This document shows, one piece after another, positions 53,298-61,457 of a stretch of 64,000 nucleotides of DNA. The DNA is from an uncultured Phocaeicola sp. (lineage in GTDB: Bacteria > Bacteroidota > Bacteroidia > Bacteroidales > Bacteroidaceae). The stretch is from assembly GCA_947581855.1 (NCBI GenBank), contig CANPVZ010000004.1, positions 62,001 through 126,000 of the forward strand, written 5' to 3'. Position 1 is the stretch's first letter. Every line of letters starts with the position of its first letter. The notes beneath the pieces were generated by a model. The model did not search any database. It had not been told where the DNA came from and worked only from the letters and a program-made list of their open reading frames with translations. Made by a program: the position numbers and the translations under genes.

Positions 53298-55334
53298 TCA
53301 TTCCAATGTGAAGATTTCATCATCCTGGAAATTGATAGTTCCTGCATTTTGATTCTGGTCGCTCCAGCCAATCGTTTGGCCCAACCATTCATTATTATCC
53401 AAAACAGTCTTATCCAATCCATTGATGTAATAATTACCCATCCATTTAAGATTTACTTGTTCTTTATTACTGTCTGCATCTACCGGATCCAGTGTTTTAG
53501 CAAAATAGAAATGCGCTTTATAGAAAGCAGAAATCGCCTGCAACTGAGTTTGGAATTCAGGACTGTCGAGATTAGCTCCCAATCCAGCACGCTGCTCTGC
53601 CAATGGGTCAGCATCACCAACATAATCTTTCACTGCCAAAATCCGAGTATCACGATGGGTACCATTCATAGGTGCAAGTCCCAATGCCGTACAAGTATTT
53701 ACCGTACTTAGCTTCAACGGTTCTTCTTGTCCTCCGTCATAAAGTAACCAGCGCCACATATCCCACGAACGTTTTCCCTCGAAAGCCAATTCTATCTGGC
53801 GTTCACGTAAGCAAGCAGCTATAGCCTGATGCCGTTCGTTTATCGCACCTAATCCATAATTATTGGTAGAAGGAATGCCAACGCGAGCCCGAATCTCACC
53901 GATACATTTAATTGCCTCTGCTGAATTTCCTGTAGCCGCATAACATTCGGCCAAATTCAAAACTAATTCAGCAAAACGGTATTCATAAATAGTCGTGTTG
54001 CTAAGATCTAAATCATCTTCCGGAAACGCGGCGTTACTCATCTTACGCACGAAACAAAGACTATTTATCTTATTGTCATCACTGCCAGAAGTCGAGTATT
54101 CTTCCGGAGTCGGTTCTTTTGTAAACCACTGGTAAGCCCATACAACAGCGTCTGCATCCTCTTTGGTTCCCCATTTCACGCCGCTGAATCCAAATGTACG
54201 GTAAAAACGAGGATCCCGATTCAAGATAAAATCCATACTTCCGTTAGCTACTTTCACATCCTCTGTCGGTTGCGTACCATCCGCCATCGGAAAGAGGTCG
54301 ATCATTCCCATAGGAACCGGCACACCGCCGTTTCCACCCTGAGAAGTCAGCCGAATGCCTTTTTCCCAACCGTTGTGTTTAGAATAACCTGTATCATCTT
54401 TAGAATGAAGCCTTACAATAAGCGCTTCCTTATTTGTGCTATAAGAGTTGTTATTTACTCCCATCATTTTCTCCCAGCCTGCCGCATCGGAACATTCACC
54501 TAACCCATATCCGGCATTCTCAGCCTCAGAACGAGCTTTCTTCGCTGCATCCAAAGCCAAAGCCCAACGTTGGTTCTGCGGATTGTCCCAATCTTTATTA
54601 AAGACCGGACTGGCGTATGTAAGTAAAACACGGCTTTTATATGCCAAGGCCGCAATGCGAGTCAAACGCCCATAATCCACTTTCGCATTTGGCCATCTGT
54701 CAGGCAATAAGCCCGCAGCGGCGTCCAAGTCCTTTACAATCTGCTCCATACATTTGGTAACAGACGAACGCGGATAACCGTTATCCGTAATTTCAGCATT
54801 AATAACTGTTGTTACAATGGGTACAGGACCATAGGTACGTACCAAATCGAATAACTGCATGGCACGCAGGAATAAAACTTGTCCTTTGGCATATCTTTTT
54901 TCCTCATCCGTTACATTCTTCAAACCATCTACCTCTTGCAACAACACATTACATTGGCGAATACGGGAATAGGAGTTATTGTTATCTTTCGTATCTAGTT
55001 TCGTACCAAAATAACCGCTCATAAAATTACCATTCAAATCGCTTATCGTACTAGCCTGCGTATTCTCGCCATCTAATTTAGATGAAACGCCCCAAGCTTC
55101 TTCGGTCAGATTACTGCGATTTTGCCATGACCCTATCAATGTAGCCCGCGGATCAGAGTAACCATAAAAATATCGGTCGTACAAACCGGACACATACCAG
55201 CTAAGGCGTGTGGGAGAATCGAAATCCTCGTATGAACCATAATTTGTCATGTCGAGGAATGAGTCACTACATCCTGACAAAGAGAAGCCTATGGCCAAAG
55301 CTCCCATATATACTAATTTTCTACTTTTTTTCAT
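53298..55334 (-). CDS. SusD/RagB-family outer-membrane lipoprotein, large form
   Basis: The 678-residue SusD-like lipoprotein has lipobox SLSGC (about 18-22). It shows the tetratricopeptide-like helical pattern (KGQVLFLRAMQLFDLVRTYG, FAELVLNLAECYAATGNSAE) and the C-terminal family motif ERQIELAFEGKRSWDMWRW. It is longer than the usual 450-580, with inserts between about 270 and 420. It would cap the barrel of the adjacent SusC at the cell surface. It starts 13 bases after that gene. Because the partner SusC has lost its export signal, this lipoprotein may now be without a working transporter. Confidence 0.94.
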   Translation of the reverse strand: MKKSRKLVYMGALAIGFSLSGCSDSFLDMTNYGSYEDFDSPTRLSWYVSGLYDRYFYGYSDPRATLIGSWQNRSNLTEEAWGVSSKLDGENTQASTISDLNGNFMSGYFGTKLDTKDNNNSYSRIRQCNVLLQEVDGLKNVTDEEKRYAKGQVLFLRAMQLFDLVRTYGPVPIVTTVINAEITDNGYPRSSVTKCMEQIVKDLDAAAGLLPDRWPNAKVDYGRLTRIAALAYKSRVLLTYASPVFNKDWDNPQNQRWALALDAAKKARSEAENAGYGLGECSDAAGWEKMMGVNNNSYSTNKEALIVRLHSKDDTGYSKHNGWEKGIRLTSQGGNGGVPVPMGMIDLFPMADGTQPTEDVKVANGSMDFILNRDPRFYRTFGFSGVKWGTKEDADAVVWAYQWFTKEPTPEEYSTSGSDDNKINSLCFVRKMSNAAFPEDDLDLSNTTIYEYRFAELVLNLAECYAATGNSAEAIKCIGEIRARVGIPSTNNYGLGAINERHQAIAACLRERQIELAFEGKRSWDMWRWLLYDGGQEEPLKLSTVNTCTALGLAPMNGTHRDTRILAVKDYVGDADPLAEQRAGLGANLDSPEFQTQLQAISAFYKAHFYFAKTLDPVDADSNKEQVNLKWMGNYYINGLDKTVLDNNEWLGQTIGWSDQNQNAGTINFQDDEIFTLE

Positions 55335-55347
55335 ATTCTAACTGTTT

Positions 55348-58300
55348 TTAGAATGAAACATTTACACCTAACGACCACGTTCTTAAAGTTGGATAATCTA
55401 TACTTCCGTTGTTGTACATATTACGATAATGATCCGGATAAGGGTTGTACAAATCCCATAAGTTGTTTCCGCTCAAGTTCAAACGAACACTCTGCATCTT
55501 CAACGGAGCAATCCATTTCTTAGGCAATGAATAAGCAATGGTCAAGTTACGTATGTAACAACGGAATGTCTCAATAGCCCAGAAATCGGAATCAGCTAAA
55601 GCGGAACCTCCAATTAAACGTTCTACACCCAGATTGGGGTATGCTCCATTCGGGTTCATCTCTTCATCATACATGTCTTTCCAGAACGAATCGGGAGACC
55701 ATATCATATCTTTGCTACCGTTTTTCATATCCACACGATCGACAAACCGTACACCACCCCATGAAGTAGCGATATTCATTTTAAACGACAAGTTTTTCCA
55801 GCTACCTCCAAGACGAGTAGTAAAGCCTTGTGAATCCTTACGTCCGCAAAGACGCGCATAATCCTGGTTCTTGACAATCTGTCCGTTCGGAGCTTGTTGA
55901 ACACCGTCCTTCATTTCTCCACCTAAATCCTGATAAGCCAACATACCGAGCTTCAAATCATTTTTATTCTTTCCAAAATATTTAGGATCAGTTCCAGCAG
56001 CCGTAGCATGTTCCGTCAGATAATTCCAATAGTTATCAATATCAGCCTGCGTACGAAGTATACCATCACCCTTAGAGGTTTCTTTCCATACTTTGAAACC
56101 ATACTTGGCAAAAGTAGTAGGCATGCCTTCTTCCCATTCAGTAGAGCTCGGATAAGCGTTCTTTCTTAAACCAGGAACCCATTTCTTCACACGGCTATCG
56201 TTAATACCATAATCAAGACCTACGTTATATTTAAAATCACCAATCTGGTCACGCCATGTAAAAGAGATTTCGGCTCCATACGTATCTACCCGTCCCCAAT
56301 TCTCTTCAGCATACTGTCCGCCTGCATAAATAGGAATACCCGGCTGACTAGCCATCTTTTGGTTCAAAATGTCATCATTCATATCATAATACAGATCCAA
56401 AGTAGCGCCTAAACGTCCGCCCAAGAAACGCATATCGAATCCGAGATTAAACTTATCCACCGTATCCCATTTCACATTTCGATTAGGAGAAGTATTCGGC
56501 AACAAACGCGTTACGCGATTACCTCCATTATCACCAAACGCCATACCTTCAAGTTTGGTACCATAGAATTGTTTCCATTTCCACGCTTTGATGTTGTCAC
56601 GTCCCGTTCTTCCCCAAGAAGCACGAATCTTCATATATTCCATCCATGGCAATTTCTCTTTAAACCAATTTTCTTCCGATATAACCCAACCGGCAGAAAT
56701 GCCAGGGAAGAAGCCCCAATAGTTTTCCGGAGCAAACTTGGTAGAAGCGTCAGAACGGAAAATGAACTGTAACATATAGCGATCCATGTAGCTGTAACTT
56801 ATACGGCCCAAATAAGATAAAGAACCAGACTCACCTTTGTTAACAACCGTATTATCTGAACTCAAAGCCGGAGAACCGTCAGGCTTAACAATAGACGGCC
56901 CAGCTGTACCTAAAAAGGTGTCCGACATATCGGAGGCCAGATTCTCAAAAGCAACACGCCGTTCGGAATATTTCGATTCGCTGCGTTCAATAGCAAACAT
57001 GGCAGCTATAGAATGATTGCCAAATGTACCATCATAGTTTACATACAAATTATACTGCTGGCTTTCCGACACTTGATCTAAATAATTCAGACGGGTATCT
57101 TTGTCAAAAACCTTTGTTGCAATATTCCCAATAGGCATATTGGTAGGAAGATGCTGATTCTCTTTCGGCTGTTTCTTCATATACGCCAGTTCATAAGGGA
57201 ACGCAGCCTGCTCGTTCAAACTGGTTGCATGAGAAGAAGCATAGTTGGCACGTATCGTCAAACCTTTTAAAAACGGCACTTCATACGTTAACGAAATATT
57301 CGTATTCCAACTATTACGTTCATCATTATTAAATGAACCGTTATTTCTTAGAGCAAAGTAATTCCATGTATTGGGGCTGGATCTGTCAAATGAAGGATTT
57401 GCAAAGTAGTTGCCATAAGGACTGAGCCAATACTCTTCCATTTCTCCCGCTTCATTTTCCAATTCAATGCTCCACGGCATATAGTTCGGAATATGATGCA
57501 ACACATTATAATCGGCTTTCTCACCGGCAGACCCACCGTAAGCGTTAAAACGCGCACCTTTTGTATAAATAGAATTCGACTTTCCTTCATTACCGGAAAT
57601 AGAGGCTGACAACTTCACGTCGGTAGTCAATCTCACATCCACACCGGCACGGTACGTAAAACGCTTATAATCCTGTCCGCCCAAGTTGGCGCCTTGGTCC
57701 ATGTAACTGGCACCTGCAAAGTAAGTAGCCCGTTCCGAACCACCGCTTACATTCAACGTATGAGTCTGGTTAAAAGCAGCTTTCCAGCCAGCTTCGTCCA
57801 ACCAGTCATAATCCAGATTATCAAGTTCCAGAAGCTCTTCTTCACTAAACAACTTATTCACTTCCGAAGCCTTTGCTTTATTGGAACCAATCAAGAATGA
57901 ATTATGGAAACGTCCGTAATCGGAACCTTTCAATACTTTCGAATGGCTAATGGCATCACTGATAGCAAATTTGCCGGAATAGCTGATACGCGGCACACCG
58001 CTTTTTCCACGTTTGGTCTTCACCAAGATAGCTCCATTCGCCGCACGCGAACCGTAAATGGCAGCACTGGCATCACGCAAAACGGTAATGCTCTCTACTT
58101 CCGACGGGTCGAGTAAGTTGAATTGTTCCATACTGGGTTGTCCGTTCGTACCCAACTGAATCACATCATCGATAATAATTAAGGGAATGTTGTCACCACC
58201 GTCTTTCGACAAACCGTTCATCGTTTTAGCCTGCCGGATATACACTTGGTTGTTCAATGCTCCACCGGGTCGGCTTGAACCCAGATCCACACTCAAACCG

Positions 58301-58599
58301 TTAATTTCGCCCTGTAAGGCTTCTGCCAAAGTAGTAACAGGCAAATCTTCCAGTTCCTTCGCAGAGATAGTAGCAACAGAACCGGTTACATTCTTCATCT
58401 TCTGGGTACCATACCCTACCACCACCACTTCATTCAACTTCTGGGTGTCTTCTAGCAACGTGATTTTTACAACGTTAGTTTTTGGAGTAACCTCTTGCGA
58501 AAGATACCCTATGTAAGAAATTGCTAACTTCTTACCCTCAGGTACATCAAGAGTAAAATTGCCATCAAAATCCGAGATAGTTCCCGTGGGACTTCCCAC
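55348..58599 (-). CDS. SusC/RagA-family transporter lacking signal peptide and first domain half
   Basis: The frame begins at a GTG (58599) in the middle of the carboxypeptidase-regulatory-like domain: GSPTGTISDFDGNFTLDVPE. A normal SusC has a signal peptide and about 40-60 further residues before this point. Upstream, a TAA is in frame two codons before the GTG, and the bases up to the ychF promoter have stops in every frame. The rest is intact: plug (ALQGEINGLSVDLGSSRPGG, RAANGAILVKTKRG) and barrel to LRTWSLGVNVSF, 1083 residues. As it stands it cannot be exported. It is either a 5'-truncated pseudogene or a silent cassette awaiting a new N terminus. The susD gene follows 13 bases downstream. 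Confidence 0.85.
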   Translation of the reverse strand: MGSPTGTISDFDGNFTLDVPEGKKLAISYIGYLSQEVTPKTNVVKITLLEDTQKLNEVVVVGYGTQKMKNVTGSVATISAKELEDLPVTTLAEALQGEINGLSVDLGSSRPGGALNNQVYIRQAKTMNGLSKDGGDNIPLIIIDDVIQLGTNGQPSMEQFNLLDPSEVESITVLRDASAAIYGSRAANGAILVKTKRGKSGVPRISYSGKFAISDAISHSKVLKGSDYGRFHNSFLIGSNKAKASEVNKLFSEEELLELDNLDYDWLDEAGWKAAFNQTHTLNVSGGSERATYFAGASYMDQGANLGGQDYKRFTYRAGVDVRLTTDVKLSASISGNEGKSNSIYTKGARFNAYGGSAGEKADYNVLHHIPNYMPWSIELENEAGEMEEYWLSPYGNYFANPSFDRSSPNTWNYFALRNNGSFNNDERNSWNTNISLTYEVPFLKGLTIRANYASSHATSLNEQAAFPYELAYMKKQPKENQHLPTNMPIGNIATKVFDKDTRLNYLDQVSESQQYNLYVNYDGTFGNHSIAAMFAIERSESKYSERRVAFENLASDMSDTFLGTAGPSIVKPDGSPALSSDNTVVNKGESGSLSYLGRISYSYMDRYMLQFIFRSDASTKFAPENYWGFFPGISAGWVISEENWFKEKLPWMEYMKIRASWGRTGRDNIKAWKWKQFYGTKLEGMAFGDNGGNRVTRLLPNTSPNRNVKWDTVDKFNLGFDMRFLGGRLGATLDLYYDMNDDILNQKMASQPGIPIYAGGQYAEENWGRVDTYGAEISFTWRDQIGDFKYNVGLDYGINDSRVKKWVPGLRKNAYPSSTEWEEGMPTTFAKYGFKVWKETSKGDGILRTQADIDNYWNYLTEHATAAGTDPKYFGKNKNDLKLGMLAYQDLGGEMKDGVQQAPNGQIVKNQDYARLCGRKDSQGFTTRLGGSWKNLSFKMNIATSWGGVRFVDRVDMKNGSKDMIWSPDSFWKDMYDEEMNPNGAYPNLGVERLIGGSALADSDFWAIETFRCYIRNLTIAYSLPKKWIAPLKMQSVRLNLSGNNLWDLYNPYPDHYRNMYNNGSIDYPTLRTWSLGVNVSF

Positions 58600-58600
58600 G
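58585..58600. repeat. Perfect palindrome at the truncated SusC start
   Basis: CGTGGGA-CT-TCCCACG is an exact inverted repeat that contains the GTG at which the SusC frame now begins. It may be a recombination or breakpoint site. Confidence 0.6.
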
Positions 58601-58690
58601 ATTTATAAATATCAGAGTCCTTAATTATTAATTAAAAGTGTTATCAAACAAAGATTGCGGATTTAAGTTTCTATTTAGCAAAAGAATAGC

Positions 58691-58698
58691 TATCTTTG
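58691..58698 (+). promoter_or_regulatory. -7 box of ychF
   Basis: TATCTTTG fits TAnnTTTG. A TTTC lies 19 bases upstream in the place of the -33 TTTG. Confidence 0.55.
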
Positions 58699-58740
58699 CA
58701 CCCCGAATTACATAGACATAACAAAGAAATACAAGATATT

Positions 58741-59844
58741 ATGAGCTTACAATGTGGCATAGTCGGCCTGCCGAATGTGGGTAAATCGACGCTTTTTAAC
58801 TGCCTGTCAAACGCTAAGGCACAGGCTGCCAACTTCCCTTTTTGCACGATTGAACCGAATGTAGGAGTCATCACCGTTCCCGACGAACGTTTAAATAAAT
58901 TAGCCGAACTGGTTCACCCGGGGCGCATTGTACCTACTACCGTGGAGATTGTGGATATTGCCGGACTGGTGAAAGGGGCAAGCAAAGGCGAAGGCTTGGG
59001 TAACAAATTTTTGGCTAACATACGTGAGACAGACGCTATTTTACATGTGCTCCGTTGCTTCGATGATGATAACGTGACGCATGTGGACGGCAGTGTGGAC
59101 CCGGTACGCGACAAGGAAATTATTGATACGGAACTTCAGTTGAAGGATTTGGAAACGATAGAAAGCCGTATCCAAAAGGTACAGAAACAAGCGCAAACGG
59201 GCGGCGACAAACAGGCAAAACTTACCTATGATGTGTTGGTAAAGTATAAAGAGGCATTGGAGCAAGGGAAATCGGCCCGCACGGTACAGTTCGAAAGCAA
59301 GGACGAGCAACGGGTGGCGAAAGAACTGTTTCTGCTGACCTCCAAACCGGTGCTTTATGTTTGTAATGTAGACGAGGCGAGCGCCGTAAGCGGCAATAAA
59401 TATGTGGAGCAGGTGCGCGAAGCTATCAAGGAAGAGGGTGCGGACTTGCTGATTGTGGCGGCAAAGATTGAATCGGAAATTGCCGAATTCGAAACGTACG
59501 ATGAACGGCAGATGTTCCTCTCCGAAATCGGCTTGGAGGAATCCGGGGTTAACCGCCTCATTAAAGCGGCTTATAAATTGCTGAATCTGGAAACATTTAT
59601 CACTGCCGGCGAAATGGAAGTGAAGGCGTGGACCTATCAAAAAGGTTGGAAAGCTCCGCAATGTGCCGGCGTAATTCATACCGATTTTGAAAAAGGATTC
59701 ATTCGCGCCGAAGTTATCAAATATGAAGATTACTTAAAATATGGTTCGGAAGCAGCCGTACGCGAGGCCGGAAAGCTTGGCGTGGAAGGAAAAGAGTATG
59801 TGGTACAGGACGGAGACATCATGCATTTCCGCTTCAATGTATAA
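58741..59844 (+). CDS. ychF: Redox-regulated ATPase YchF
   Basis: YchF is an Obg-like P-loop protein that prefers ATP, binds ribosomes and is linked to oxidative stress. The 367-residue protein has the G1 motif [25 protein letters not shown] (G3 region), a coiled-coil insertion (about 130-190) and the C-terminal TGS-like domain ([20 protein letters not shown] through [11 protein letters not shown]). I chose the ATG at 58741 (MSLQCGIVG). The longer frame starts at a TTG inside the promoter. lgt follows after 38 bases and probably shares the transcript. Confidence 0.96.
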   Translation: MSLQCGIVGLPNVGKSTLFNCLSNAKAQAANFPFCTIEPNVGVITVPDERLNKLAELVHPGRIVPTTVEIVDIAGLVKGASKGEGLGNKFLANIRETDAILHVLRCFDDDNVTHVDGSVDPVRDKEIIDTELQLKDLETIESRIQKVQKQAQTGGDKQAKLTYDVLVKYKEALEQGKSARTVQFESKDEQRVAKELFLLTSKPVLYVCNVDEASAVSGNKYVEQVREAIKEEGADLLIVAAKIESEIAEFETYDERQMFLSEIGLEESGVNRLIKAAYKLLNLETFITAGEMEVKAWTYQKGWKAPQCAGVIHTDFEKGFIRAEVIKYEDYLKYGSEAAVREAGKLGVEGKEYVVQDGDIMHFRFNV

Positions 59845-59882
59845 AAAGAGCCTTAAAAAGTAACAATAAATACTAACTTAAG

Positions 59883-60737
59883 ATGGATTCAATACTTTCT
59901 ATACTATGGAACCCCGACGTGGACTTCTTCACGCTATTCGGCATCCATATCCGCTATTATTCCCTCTGCTGGATGATAGGGCTCGCTTTAGCCTACTTTA
60001 TTGTACAACGGTTGTACAAGCAACAGAAAATAAAGCCGGAACTGTTTGATCCGTTATTTATTTACTGCTTCTTCGGTATACTTATCGGAGCACGTCTGGG
60101 GCATTGTTTGTTCTACGAACCGGAATATTATCTGACTCATCCGCTCGATATTATCTCTCCTTTCCGCCACACGGCAGCAGGATGGAGATTTACGGGGTAT
60201 GAAGGATTGGCGAGCCACGGCGGCACCATCGGCCTGATTATTGCCTTGTGGCTCTACGTCCGCAAAACAAAAGTAAACATTGTACGGGTGCTGGACAATA
60301 TTGCCATCGCCACACCGATTACGGCCTGTTTTATCCGCTTGGGAAATCTAATGAACTCGGAGATTGTGGGTAACCCTACTACTTTGCCTTGGGGGTTTAT
60401 TTTCGCCCGCAACGGAGAGGACTTCGCCCGCCATCCGGCACAGTTATACGAGGCAATTGCTTATCTCGTCATCTTTATAGGAGGTTGGATGCTTTACAAA
60501 AAACATGCGGACAAAGTAGGTACGGGTTTCTTCTTCGGATACTGCCTGACCACTATCTTCACTTTCCGCTTCTTCGTGGAATTTGTAAAAGACGTACAAG
60601 TGGATTTTGAACACGGCATGATACTGAATATGGGCCAGTGGCTCAGCATCCCGTTCATCATTCTCGGCATAGCCTGTATGGTGGGCGGTAAATGGCTGCG
60701 TCGCATTTCCGATACCCGCACGGATAAGAAAAAATAA
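59883..60737 (+). CDS. lgt: Prolipoprotein diacylglyceryl transferase
   Basis: Lgt adds diacylglycerol from phosphatidylglycerol to the lipobox Cys of prolipoproteins in the inner membrane, the first step for lipoproteins such as the SusD proteins of this window. The 284-residue protein has about seven membrane segments. Marks are [29 protein letters not shown] with the essential His, [13 protein letters not shown] (the Lgt signature region) and [10 protein letters not shown]. It ends in a basic tail (DTRTDKKK). A hairpin at 60853-60887 follows. Confidence 0.96.
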   Translation: MDSILSILWNPDVDFFTLFGIHIRYYSLCWMIGLALAYFIVQRLYKQQKIKPELFDPLFIYCFFGILIGARLGHCLFYEPEYYLTHPLDIISPFRHTAAGWRFTGYEGLASHGGTIGLIIALWLYVRKTKVNIVRVLDNIAIATPITACFIRLGNLMNSEIVGNPTTLPWGFIFARNGEDFARHPAQLYEAIAYLVIFIGGWMLYKKHADKVGTGFFFGYCLTTIFTFRFFVEFVKDVQVDFEHGMILNMGQWLSIPFIILGIACMVGGKWLRRISDTRTDKKK

Positions 60738-60852
60738 GAATTCCCAAACTAAACTGAAGCGCGGATTAACGCAAGGTATTCGTATAAACTGAAACGTATA
60801 TCAATGCAGGTATACGTAAATTGAAATAACCTCCCGAGGAAACTTCGCTAAA

Positions 60853-60887
60853 GAGAATGTATCTATTTTTCAAATACGTCCATTCTC
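60853..60887 (+). terminator. Hairpin downstream of lgt
   Basis: GAGAATG (60853-60859) pairs with CATTCTC (60881-60887). There is no T-run, so function as a terminator is tentative. Confidence 0.4.
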
Positions 60888-60940
60888 TCCTATTGCCGAA
60901 ATATGCCTTTGAAACCCTTTGCTGGAAGGCGTTTCAGAAT

Positions 60941-61041
60941 TGTGCACAAACGCAACCTTCATTTGTGCACAATTCCATTTGCCGTTTGTGCACAAATGAG
61001 ATCGGGATTTGTGCACATTCGACCTTTGCGTTTGTGCACAC
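60941..61041. repeat. Intergenic array E, 23-bp period, TTTGTGCACAAA core, five units
   Basis: GTGCAC cores lie at 60942, 60965, 60988, 61011 and 61034, each exactly 23 bp apart. The array is nested self-complementary: TGTGCACAAACGCAA (60941-60955) against TTGCGTTTGTGCACA (61026-61040), and TCATTTGTGCACAA (60959-60972) against TTGTGCACAAATGA (60986-60999). Two between-core sequences closely match those of array D. It lies between convergent lgt and mutS. 61042-61434 shows no gene. Confidence 0.88.
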
Positions 61042-61434
61042 TAAAAGGATGTAAATAAAATTGTACTGTAGAGGATGGAGTGTCACTTCTTCCATTTAGC
61101 AGAAGAGCGGAAATCCTTAGCATTTATAACGTGGTAACAACGAAGTGTTTTCAAATAAAAACGCAGACGAACATTCATTCCAACTCCATTGAAAAGAAAC
61201 CCTAGTAGCATAGTTCCTCCGATAAGCTATTCTTTGGAAGCTTTCTTTTCATCTCCATAGAAGAAGATTCAATTTAGTTGCAGACTTCTGTTTCTAAATC
61301 TGCCTAGTTCATTAAATAAGCTTATCTGTGAGGTTATTATTCCTGTAAAAGCTTCAGGATGGAATCGTATGTTTCTAAAAGTAAGTGCGGGCTGCGGGCA
61401 ATAGAACGTTTCCGCAAACCATATTCCGAAAAGA

Positions 61435-61457
61435 AGGAGGGATATTACTTCCCTCCT
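61435..61457 (-). terminator. Terminator overlapping the mutS stop codon
   Basis: On the minus strand AGGAGGGA and TCCCTCCT form the stem with the TAA stop of mutS in the loop, followed by TCTTTT. The last codons of mutS form one arm. Confidence 0.6.
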
